Below are positions 8,618-14,879 of a DNA stretch of 25,636 bases, piece after piece. The notes beneath the pieces are model-generated. The model was given only the letters and a program-made list of their open reading frames with translations. It searched no databases and was not told where the DNA came from. Both the position numbers and the translations under genes were made by a program. Within the stretch, counting starts at the first letter, position 1, and every line of letters starts with the position of its first letter. This DNA is from Bacillota bacterium (GTDB taxonomy: Bacteria; Bacillota; Clostridia; Peptostreptococcales; Anaerovoracaceae): positions 1 to 25,636 of the forward strand of contig JAQSXD010000006.1 in the NCBI GenBank assembly GCA_029266295.1, read 5' to 3'.

Positions 8618-8662
8618 TGCCTGAAGCAAGATCCCTTTGTAAAAAGATCCAGACTTCAGGCA
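8618..8662 (-). other. Intercistronic hairpin after the lipoprotein gene
   Basis: A perfect 9-bp inverted repeat, TGCCTGAAG / CTTCAGGCA (8618-8626 and 8654-8662), encloses 27 nt between the lipoprotein stop and the next gene. No U tract follows on minus. Hairpins just after binding-protein genes often stabilise the upstream mRNA and raise binding-protein output; that role is inferred here. Confidence 0.6.
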
Positions 8663-8680
8663 GCCCCGATACAGCTGAAT

Positions 8681-9751
8681 TTATAAAGAGCTAATTCTAT
8701 TCCAGTTGGGCACTTCCGGATCATAGGGAACTTCCAGATCACCGGACTTGATCTTCCCTTCGATGGCCATTCCTTCTTCAATTGCCTTTGCAAAGGCCTC
8801 TCCATACGTTTCATTTCTCTCTGCGAAGGCTTGATAGGTCGGCCAGTCAAGGAAATATCCATCATTCAGGATGTCTCTGATCCCCTGTGTTCCTCCCGGG
8901 AAGTTTCCTTCTGACAGATACTTCATCGCATCGTAAACAGCACTGCCATAGTTCATACCGATGGAACCGGCAAAGTTGTCACAGCTGTCAGTGAAGTCGC
9001 AGATAACGCTGAACATCATCACATCTTTTTTCGATTCATTCACTGCCTCAACAATACCGGAATCTGCAGATCCGCAGTCACCCTGAATAAAATCCACACC
9101 TTTGTTGATCATTGCCAGTGCAACTTCCTTCACCTTGGCAGTATCTTCGTAGCTTGCATAGGCAAATTCGACGGTCGCATTGGGGTTCGCATCATGAACA
9201 CCACGCATGAATCCGTTTCCTTCAGAATTTGGAGAAGGCTCTTCTCCGCCAACGATGAGCCCCAACTTATTTGTCTTTGTTGCAAGCCCTGCCATATATC
9301 CGTCTACATACAGCGTCGTCTGTCCGACAAATTTTGTATCCCAGAGATTTGGAATTGTATTTCCTTCTTCATTGATACTCTGAAAGATTGCTGCAAACTT
9401 CGTATCAGGCGATTCCAGAGCCAGAGTCTTTGTGGCTTCCGACATGTAAGGGAAGGTTGTAATAACCAGGTCATATCCTTCCTGAACCATGGTGCGAATG
9501 TCCTCTTCAAAGCTTACGGGTTCCGATTCCATTTTCTTGAACTCAATACCGAAATCCTTCGCTGCCCGCTCACCGCCTGCTGCCATGTCATCCATGGGAC
9601 CGTTATCTCCAAATTTTTGATTGCCGATGAGAACCACGCGTAAGGGATCATCGTTGGAAGTTTCATCCCCGCCCTTTGAGGAACTGCCGCATCCGGCAAA
9701 TCCTGCACTTACCATGCACAATACCATTAGAGTAATCAGTAATTTTTTCAT
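8681..9751 (-). CDS. BMP-family nucleoside-binding lipoprotein
   Basis: This 356-residue ABC solute-binding lipoprotein belongs to the BMP/Med/PnrA family that binds nucleosides outside the cell. The signal peptide is K-K-L-L plus a hydrophobic core, with lipobox F-A-G-C (Cys21), then a Ser/Gly/Asp-rich linker. The mature part opens with V-V-L-I-G-N-Q-K-F-G-D-N-G-P-M-D-D, the family's N-terminal strand and loop, and includes the G-L-I-V-G-G and G-D-C-G-S-A-D-S-G segments. Its ATG overlaps the amidohydrolase stop (ATGA), indicating translational coupling. It is the receptor for the ATPase and permeases further along the operon. Ligand identity is inferred from the phosphorylases. Confidence 0.94.
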   Translation of the reverse strand: MKKLLITLMVLCMVSAGFAGCGSSSKGGDETSNDDPLRVVLIGNQKFGDNGPMDDMAAGGERAAKDFGIEFKKMESEPVSFEEDIRTMVQEGYDLVITTFPYMSEATKTLALESPDTKFAAIFQSINEEGNTIPNLWDTKFVGQTTLYVDGYMAGLATKTNKLGLIVGGEEPSPNSEGNGFMRGVHDANPNATVEFAYASYEDTAKVKEVALAMINKGVDFIQGDCGSADSGIVEAVNESKKDVMMFSVICDFTDSCDNFAGSIGMNYGSAVYDAMKYLSEGNFPGGTQGIRDILNDGYFLDWPTYQAFAERNETYGEAFAKAIEEGMAIEGKIKSGDLEVPYDPEVPNWNRISSL

Positions 9752-11079
9752 TCATTTATCCTCCTTAAAATGTGAATCATATGATTTGATGTTTCTTGTA
9801 CTGATCTTTGGATTTCTTTTACGTTGCAGGTCAGAATCTTACGATTTCTTATTTTGAACTCGCCCTGGATCATCACATCGGTCACATCGGCACCCGTTGC
9901 ACAAAATACCAGATTCGAGGTTACATTTTCCCATTCTCCAAAATGGATCGGCGTCATGTGAGGAGCCTCCGCATCCACAAGAATCATGTCCGCAAGCTTC
10001 CCTTCCTCAAGGGTACCGAGCTTGTGTTCAAGTCCTAAGACCCTGGCACCGCCAATGGTTGCCATGTCCAGAATTTCCCCTGGCGTAAAGGCGTTTGCAC
10101 CATCCCGGATGTTATGAACGATGGCCATACATTTCATCTCCCGAAAGAGGTCATTGGAGTTGTTCCACATTGCACCGTCGGTTCCCAGCCCCACCGTAAT
10201 TCCATGATCCAGCAGCCTGCGAATGGGAGCGGCGCCATCTGCTATCTTCTGCTCGCAGATGGGAGTATTCACGATCTTCACACCCGTCTCCGCCAGAACT
10301 CTGATATCCTCGTCATCGAAATAAATGCCGTGAGAACCGATGTAGCGTTCATTCAGGAGTTGATATTCATGAAGTACCTTAACAGGACTCATACCGAACC
10401 GGGATGCAGCACTTTCATATCGCCACCTTGTCTCAGCCAGATGGCTGGTGTAAAGCACACCGCTTTCCGCTAGAATCCGAGCGGTTTCTTTCAATCGATA
10501 ATCCGTGAACTCTTCCTCCGGCAAGGTCCCTAGAATGGGAATGCAGTTATTTCCTTTGCAGGATGCATTGAATTCAGCAAGCATTTGATCCGTTAGAAAG
10601 GTGTCCGATTTCTGGAAGTCATACCGCACATCCTCTGCCGGTGCTCCCCGCATTCCCACCGTCCGAAACGCTTTTGGCGAACGTTCCCCAAGGCTCCAGA
10701 ACATATTTTCAACGAGGGTGGTGGTACCACTCAGCATTGCTTCACAGTAAGTTTGCATTCTAGCATAATATCGTTCTTCATCTGTAATATCCGCATAGAA
10801 CCAGCCGACCTCACCAAATGCCTCCATCTGTTCTTTCAGCGTCATACCGCCGCCGAAACCCTTGGCAAAGGCCATATCTCCATGACAATGGCCGTTGATC
10901 AGGCCCGGCATGATAATTCTGCCAGAGGCGTCAACAAACTCTTTTCCATCGTTCCGATCCAGAATCCGGTCAGAAACATGCACGATGATTCCATCGTTGA
11001 TACCGATGCTCCCTACAAAAGGTTGATATCCGTTATGGGAAGACAGGATGATCCCGCCTGCGATTACAGTGTCAAACAT
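9748..11079 (-). CDS. TRZ/ATZ-family amidohydrolase (probable nucleoside or base deaminase)
   Basis: This 443-residue metal-dependent hydrolase belongs to the chlorohydrolase/guanine deaminase/5'-deoxyadenosine deaminase group. Metal and catalytic residues visible are H-C-H (64-66), His213 with Glu216 (S-H-L-A-E-T), His250 (S-H-G-I-Y) and Asp301 (G-L-G-T-D-G). The C terminus returns to the composite-domain beta fold. Such enzymes remove amino groups from purines, pyrimidines or their nucleosides. Its position between deoC and the lipoprotein suggests it deaminates an imported nucleoside or base before or after phosphorolysis. AGGTGG precedes the ATG. The substrate cannot be read from sequence: cytosine-like, adenosine-like and modified bases are all possible. 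Confidence 0.85.
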   Translation of the reverse strand: MFDTVIAGGIILSSHNGYQPFVGSIGINDGIIVHVSDRILDRNDGKEFVDASGRIIMPGLINGHCHGDMAFAKGFGGGMTLKEQMEAFGEVGWFYADITDEERYYARMQTYCEAMLSGTTTLVENMFWSLGERSPKAFRTVGMRGAPAEDVRYDFQKSDTFLTDQMLAEFNASCKGNNCIPILGTLPEEEFTDYRLKETARILAESGVLYTSHLAETRWRYESAASRFGMSPVKVLHEYQLLNERYIGSHGIYFDDEDIRVLAETGVKIVNTPICEQKIADGAAPIRRLLDHGITVGLGTDGAMWNNSNDLFREMKCMAIVHNIRDGANAFTPGEILDMATIGGARVLGLEHKLGTLEEGKLADMILVDAEAPHMTPIHFGEWENVTSNLVFCATGADVTDVMIQGEFKIRNRKILTCNVKEIQRSVQETSNHMIHILRRINE

Positions 11080-11100
11080 AAGCCCCCACCTGTTTTCTTT

Positions 11101-11760
11101 CTATTCCTCTGCACTTTCCAGAATCGCGATGCTGGCGGACACGCCAAGACGGTCTGCACCGGCTTTAGAAACCGCCACAGCGTCTTCATACGACCTGATT
11201 CCGCCGGAAGCTTTTACCTTCATTTGATCTCCCACTACACTGCGCATCAATTCTACATCATGAGGTGTTGCGCCGCCGGTACCGAATCCCGTTGAAGTCT
11301 TTACAAAATCTGCCCCTGCCTTCATTGATAGTTCACAGGCAATCCGCTTCTGCTCATCGTTTAAATAGCAGGTTTCAATGATCACTTTGACCAAGGTTCC
11401 CTTAGCTGCATCCACCACAGCCTTAATATCGTGATAAACCGTTTCGGTCTCTCCCGCAAGCAGCGCACCGACATTGATTACCATGTCAATTTCTTCTGCA
11501 CCCTTTGCGATGGCATCCTGGGTCTCAAAAGCCTTCACGTCAGAAGTATTCGCCCCAAGAGGAAAGCCTACCACTGTACAAACCTTAACATCGCTTCCTG
11601 CCAGCAGCTTCTTTACAAGGGGTACCTGAACCGGGTTCACACACACGGAAGCGGCATGGATTTCCAGTGCTTCCTCACAGATTTTTTTAACATCCTCTGA
11701 AGTGGCCACAGCCTTTAAAATTGTGTGATCCATCATTCTGGCCAGTTCTCTTTTTTTCAC
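11101..11760 (-). CDS. deoC: Deoxyribose-phosphate aldolase
   Basis: DeoC cleaves 2-deoxyribose-5-P to acetaldehyde and glyceraldehyde-3-P, completing deoxynucleoside breakdown. From the chosen GTG the protein has 219 residues, the usual length for this branch. The GTG has GGAGG 8 nt upstream, while the in-frame ATGs further upstream (11775, 11793) lack a good site. Catalytic residues are visible: Asp92 (E-E-I-D-M-V-I-N), the Schiff-base Lys154 (F-V-K-T-S-T-G-F) and Lys183 (K-V-K-A-S-G-G-I-R). It lies 57 nt after the DapA-like gene and 21 nt before the amidohydrolase gene, in the same operon. Confidence 0.96.
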   Translation of the reverse strand: MKKRELARMMDHTILKAVATSEDVKKICEEALEIHAASVCVNPVQVPLVKKLLAGSDVKVCTVVGFPLGANTSDVKAFETQDAIAKGAEEIDMVINVGALLAGETETVYHDIKAVVDAAKGTLVKVIIETCYLNDEQKRIACELSMKAGADFVKTSTGFGTGGATPHDVELMRSVVGDQMKVKASGGIRSYEDAVAVSKAGADRLGVSASIAILESAEE

Positions 11761-11817
11761 GTTTCCATCCTCCATTTTTTTCGATTTCGACATAATTCGA
11801 CTTTTAAGTTACTATCA

Positions 11818-12714
11818 TTAAATCATATTTTCTTTTGTAAGCAAATCCTTAATTTTAGCTTTTTCCGCTTCGCTGACTTCTTTCAGCGGAGCCTTCATTT
11901 TACCCAGTGGACTTCCGATCAATTCGGACACATATTTGTATGCTCCCATGAAGGGTCCCACCTTTAATGCCTGGCGAACGCGCAGTACTTTTCCCTGTAG
12001 TTCCTGTGCCTGGTCGTAATCCTTTCGTTCGATGGCATCAACCAGATCCAGAATCAACTTGGGGAATACGCAGGTAATCAGGGAGACAATTCCTTTTCCG
12101 CCTAACAGGCTGGTGGACAAAATTTGAGCATCACTTCCTGCCATTAATTCAAAGTGTCTTTCTTTTCCAATGAGAGCAATCAAGGTCTGCTGATGGATAA
12201 TATCCTGGGTACTGTCCTTATATCCACGCAGATTCGGTATATTCAGAAACAGTTTCGCTAATATTTCGGGAGAAACTTTATTCCCTGTCTCCGGTGCATT
12301 GTATATGTAAACCGGAAGAGTTGTGGCAGAAGCAATTCCTGCAAAATAATCATAAAGGCCCTCTCCCGTATATTTGTAAATCAGCGGCGGCGTGATAAAG
12401 ATTCCGTCAACTCCGCACTCCTCGTAGCGCCTCATACATTGAATGGCTAAATCGATGCTGTTATTGATCAGATTTCCAAATACAGGAATTCGGCCAGCGG
12501 AAACTTTCACCGCTCTGCGAACGACCTCAACCCGCTGATCCACATCGAGCATTAAGGATTCGCTGGCCAGTCCGTTGACAAATAATCCTGTGATTCCGTT
12601 ATTGATCAGAAATTCATACTCTGCTTCCAGGAGCTCATAATCAACCTCGCCATTTTCTGTAAATGGCGTAATGATTTCTGAGGCTGCCCCATACAATAAA
12701 TACTTTTCACTCAT
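11818..12714 (-). CDS. DapA/NanA-family class I aldolase of unknown substrate
   Basis: This 298-residue protein has the DHDPS/N-acetylneuraminate lyase fold. It keeps the Schiff-base lysine, Lys166 (G-Y-K-D-S-T), and the catalytic tyrosine, Tyr138 (V-Y-I-Y-N-A-P). The canonical G-T-T-G-E or G-S-T-G-E loop is G-L-A-S-E (48-52), so the Thr relay of true dihydrodipicolinate synthase is missing. A pyruvate-dependent aldolase or lyase on a sugar-derived 2-oxo acid is more likely than lysine biosynthesis. It is the first gene of the operon; AAAGGA lies about 10 nt before the ATG. Its co-transcription with deoC suggests a job on a nucleoside-derived carbon skeleton. The family is secure and the substrate unknown. 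Confidence 0.87.
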   Translation of the reverse strand: MSEKYLLYGAASEIITPFTENGEVDYELLEAEYEFLINNGITGLFVNGLASESLMLDVDQRVEVVRRAVKVSAGRIPVFGNLINNSIDLAIQCMRRYEECGVDGIFITPPLIYKYTGEGLYDYFAGIASATTLPVYIYNAPETGNKVSPEILAKLFLNIPNLRGYKDSTQDIIHQQTLIALIGKERHFELMAGSDAQILSTSLLGGKGIVSLITCVFPKLILDLVDAIERKDYDQAQELQGKVLRVRQALKVGPFMGAYKYVSELIGSPLGKMKAPLKEVSEAEKAKIKDLLTKENMI

Positions 12715-12753
12715 TTCAATTGTCCTTTCGCTACTCTTATCAGATACTCTCAG

Positions 12754-12771
12754 GGAAGCGTCAGCGCTTCC
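12754..12771 (-). promoter_or_regulatory. Leader hairpin with a cre-like core
   Basis: GGAAGCG-TCAG-CGCTTCC is a perfect 7-bp hairpin in the untranslated leader of the nucleoside operon. Read on minus, positions 12772-12759 (AGGAAGCGCTGACG) match the core of the CcpA-binding cre consensus and miss at three outer positions. It could be a roadblock cre or simply an mRNA hairpin. No U tract follows, so it is not a terminator. Confidence 0.4.
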
Positions 12772-12797
12772 TCAGATCTTCTTGATCTTTTGAGCGT

Positions 12798-12826
12798 ATT
12801 TTATAAGATTTATTTCATTCAGTCAA
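12798..12826 (-). promoter_or_regulatory. Sigma-A promoter of the nucleoside operon
   Basis: On minus, TTGACT (plus 12821-12826), a 17-nt spacer and TAAAAT (plus 12798-12803) form a near-consensus promoter. Transcription should start near 12791, giving a leader of about 77 nt. Confidence 0.8.
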
Positions 12827-12830
12827 TACA

Positions 12831-12852
12831 AAAGTGAATAGTTTTTCATTTT
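12831..12852. promoter_or_regulatory. Putative DeoR operator 1
   Basis: AAAGTGAA-N6-TTCATTTT is an imperfect palindrome (one mismatch) next to the operon -35, at about -40 to -61 from the predicted start. It has the same half-site and spacer length as operator 2. The only regulator gene nearby is the divergent SorC-type protein. Confidence 0.65.
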
Positions 12853-12901
12853 TGACGTATATTTTTTCAGTATTCCTCTTTTTTTATGGATTTTAAATTC
12901 A

Positions 12902-12923
12902 AAAGTGAAATTTTGTTCACTTT
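12902..12923. promoter_or_regulatory. Putative DeoR operator 2
   Basis: AAAGTGAA-N6-TTCACTTT is a perfect 8-bp inverted repeat lying between the two divergent promoters, 71 bp centre-to-centre from operator 1. Two sites of the same geometry suggest cooperative or looped binding by a tetrameric SorC-family regulator. Confidence 0.7.
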
Positions 12924-12959
12924 CGTTATGAAAAAAGCTTGGTTATTTTCCTCAAACAA

Positions 12960-12988
12960 TTGACAAAGATTCAGTTTTTGTATATAGT
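12960..12988 (+). promoter_or_regulatory. Sigma-A promoter of the DeoR-like regulator
   Basis: TTGACA (12960-12965), a 17-nt spacer and TATAGT (12983-12988) lie 54 nt before the regulator ATG. Consensus is strong. The whole 12715-13042 gap is accounted for by this promoter, the divergent operon promoter, two operators and the leader hairpin. Confidence 0.8.
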
Positions 12989-13042
12989 CATTGTGTAAAA
13001 TATTTACATAGCACTGAATAATGAAAGGAAATCTTTTAAAAT

Positions 13043-13993
13043 ATGAGCACAAACGACGATCTTTTATATGAAATCGCAAAGCTCTATTATCTTGACAACC
13101 TGAACCAATCAGACATATCAAAACAATTCGGCCTTTCCCGTGCGAAAGTCTCCAGACTCCTCGCGAAAGCCAGGGAGAGGAACATTGTAACGATCAGTTT
13201 GAACAGAAGAAACGAAGACGACATAGAACTTCTGACAGAAAAGATAAAAGAAGCTTTTGGACTAAAAAATGTTTTGGTGGTTCCCTCCCCATCCTTTGAT
13301 GAGAGTGAAAATTTGAAAGCCTTGGCGGCCGCTGCTGCACCTTTTTTCACTTCCTTTATGAAAGATGGAGATAAAATCGGTGTTTCCTGGGGTTATACTC
13401 TTCTGGAAATCGCAAAAAATATACCCATATTAAAATTCCCCAATACCAGCATTGTACAGATTGCAGGAAACCTTGATAATGCAGACAATACAAACTATGC
13501 CTATGATATTCTCAAGCAATTCGGACAGCGGCTCGAGGTATCAGCTCAGATCACACTGCCGTGTCCTGTGATCGTGGAAAGCAGGATCATCGTGGATTTA
13601 TTGTCCCACGATTCAAAGATCAGTTCTGTGCTGTCTCAAATCAACGAAATTGATATCGCCTTTATCAACATTGGACTGCTTAGTGACAACAATTGCCTGC
13701 ATCATACTGGCTATATTACCACTGAGGATCTGGCAGTATTAAAAGCAAAGAATTCAGTGGGAGCTGTTTGCTCAAGGTTCATCGACATCGACGGAAATAT
13801 CGTTGACTCCAGTTATGATGAGCGCACGATCAGCATTACGTTTCCCGTTCTGCAAAAGGCTCGCATCTCCTGTGTTGCGATCAGTTCAGAAGAGAAAGTC
13901 CTTCCATTGATCGGAGCAATCCGGGCAGGTACCATCAATACCCTGGCCATTGACACCCATACTGCGAAGACGTTGTTGCAGCACGCAAAGTAA
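13043..13993 (+). CDS. deoR: SorC-family transcriptional regulator, DeoR-like
   Basis: This 316-residue regulator has an N-terminal helix-turn-helix (about residues 20-48, N-Q-S-D-I-S-K-Q-F-G-L-S-R-A-K-V-S-R-L-L) and a C-terminal phosphosugar-binding SorC domain. The latter opens with G-D-K-I-G-V-S-W-G-Y-T-L and contains a D-x-A-F-I-N-I-G segment. This is the architecture of B. subtilis DeoR, a repressor of the deo operon that is released by deoxyribose-5-P. It is transcribed away from the nucleoside operon and faces the shared operator region, so it most likely represses that operon, and perhaps itself. AAAGGA lies about 13 nt before the ATG, a longish spacing. A strong terminator follows. 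The effector is inferred from family and context. Confidence 0.92.
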   Translation: MSTNDDLLYEIAKLYYLDNLNQSDISKQFGLSRAKVSRLLAKARERNIVTISLNRRNEDDIELLTEKIKEAFGLKNVLVVPSPSFDESENLKALAAAAAPFFTSFMKDGDKIGVSWGYTLLEIAKNIPILKFPNTSIVQIAGNLDNADNTNYAYDILKQFGQRLEVSAQITLPCPVIVESRIIVDLLSHDSKISSVLSQINEIDIAFINIGLLSDNNCLHHTGYITTEDLAVLKAKNSVGAVCSRFIDIDGNIVDSSYDERTISITFPVLQKARISCVAISSEEKVLPLIGAIRAGTINTLAIDTHTAKTLLQHAK

Positions 13994-14020
13994 CGTGATC
14001 TGATTCGCCCTCGGTAGCTC

Positions 14021-14077
14021 AAGGCGTTGGTAGTAGCGGAAGGCGTTGGTTTTAGTTGAAGGCAACAGTAACAAGCA
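14021..14077 (+). repeat. Short tandem repeat, 19-nt period
   Basis: Two 19-nt units both beginning AAGGCGTTGGT (14021 and 14040) are followed by a degenerate third unit beginning AAGGCAACAGT (14059). They lie between the regulator stop codon and its terminator. No coding sense was found. Confidence 0.6.
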
Positions 14078-14082
14078 AGAAA

Positions 14083-14132
14083 ACAGGCGAGGCAGCCGGG
14101 GAAAAACCCCCATTCTGCTTCGCCTGTTTTTT
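14083..14132. terminator. Bidirectional terminator between the regulator and arr
   Basis: A 13-bp stem (14083-14095 with 14115-14127, one G-U pair) is topped by a GGGG-AAAAA-CCCC hairpin and flanked by TTTTTT on plus and UUUUC on minus. It separates the convergent deoR-like and arr genes. Confidence 0.9.
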
Positions 14133-14198
14133 ATAAGTTGCTTTCAGCTGCTCTCGGAATTCCCTGCTGTGAATCCGAAATTGCACAATATCCAGCCC

Positions 14199-14615
14199 TT
14201 AATCGTATATTACATTTTTTCCTTCCTCACTTAACTTTTTTAGAGCGGAAAGCATTTGATCTATTACTTCATCTGAATGTCTTTCCCACGAACCTAATTC
14301 GGCGACTATTTTCAAGGGAGATTTGGACCGATAGGAACGTGTTGGGTTTCCGGGAAATTTTTTATCTGTTAAATTCGGGTCATTTTCAAATTCGCCCAAT
14401 GGTTCAATAATGTAAATTCTTTCTTTTGCGTTAGACCTCGCTAATTCAGCACCCCATTTAGCAGCCTCTAAGGTTCCAGTAAAATAAATATAGTTTGATT
14501 TTTTATCCTGATAATTTGATAAGTATTGTGGTTCTAATAATTCTCCAAGTTTTAGTTCTGCTTTTGTCCCATGAAAAAAAGGACCAATATCTAAAACATC
14601 TTCTTTGTCATACAT
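14199..14615 (-). CDS. arr: Rifampin ADP-ribosyltransferase
   Basis: Arr inactivates rifamycins by transferring ADP-ribose from NAD+ to the ansa-chain hydroxyl. The 138-residue protein has the family length and its hallmark segments: F-F-H-G-T-K (His15), I-Y-F-T-x-T-L-E-A-A-K-W-G-A-E-L-A (Tyr44), and N-D-P-N-L-T-D-K-K-F-P-G-N-P-T-x-S-Y-R (Asp79 onward). The three catalytic positions known in Arr (His, Tyr, Asp) are therefore present. I chose the ATG with AAAGGAG 8 nt upstream over a GTG three codons earlier that overlaps that site. A hand count gives about 36% G+C over 14281-14580, clearly lower than the flanking operons, which suggests acquisition. It stands alone between two operons and shares a bidirectional terminator with the regulator. 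Confidence 0.93.
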   Translation of the reverse strand: MYDKEDVLDIGPFFHGTKAELKLGELLEPQYLSNYQDKKSNYIYFTGTLEAAKWGAELARSNAKERIYIIEPLGEFENDPNLTDKKFPGNPTRSYRSKSPLKIVAELGSWERHSDEVIDQMLSALKKLSEEGKNVIYD

Positions 14616-14771
14616 ACGACACACTCCTTTTAAATTTATAACTTTAGCATTTCCTTATCGTGCAAAATAAGTCTTAAGTTGAAAACCTACTTTTATGTCT
14701 GTCTAAATTAGATTACTGCATTATAGCACCTAAAAATCATAACTTATAGTCTGCTTTTTTGTTTTTATTTA

Positions 14772-14780
14772 TGGTATAAT
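14772..14780 (+). promoter_or_regulatory. Extended -10 promoter on plus, no gene downstream
   Basis: TGGTATAAT is a consensus extended -10 in an AT-rich stretch; the -35 is poor. Downstream is only a nine-codon ATG reading frame (M-K-K-V-L-I-R-R-S, from 14785), with no obvious ribosome site, and then the 14824-14867 hairpin. A short RNA of roughly 80 nt is possible. Confidence 0.4.
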
Positions 14781-14823
14781 TAAGATGAAAAAAGTATTAA
14801 TACGGAGAAGCTAATCTCTAGAA

Positions 14824-14867
14824 AGAAAGCTCACCATGACTCTAAAAGAAATCATGGTGAGCTTTCT
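14824..14867. terminator. 16-bp hairpin, probable terminator of the bgl operon
   Basis: Perfect 16-bp arms (AGAAAGCTCACCATGA and its complement, 14824-14839 and 14852-14867) with a 12-nt loop lie 12 nt past the bglA stop. On minus the stem is followed by the loose pyrimidine run TTCTAG, so termination is likely but the U tract is weak. It would also end any plus-strand RNA from 14780. Confidence 0.65.
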
Positions 14868-14879
14868 CGGATTAGAACA

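Noticed and set aside
10753..11295. 180-codon plus-strand reading frame
   Set aside because: It spans the antisense of two well-supported genes (amidohydrolase and deoC) and shows no coherent protein features.
11761..11793. Upstream ATG starts for deoC
   Set aside because: They add a lysine/serine-rich tail not seen in DeoC and lack a ribosome site, whereas the GTG at 11760 has GGAGG 8 nt upstream.
12867..13121. 84-codon minus-strand reading frame in the deoR upstream region
   Set aside because: It covers the divergent promoter region and the regulator's N terminus; it is AT-rich, without a ribosome site or known motif.
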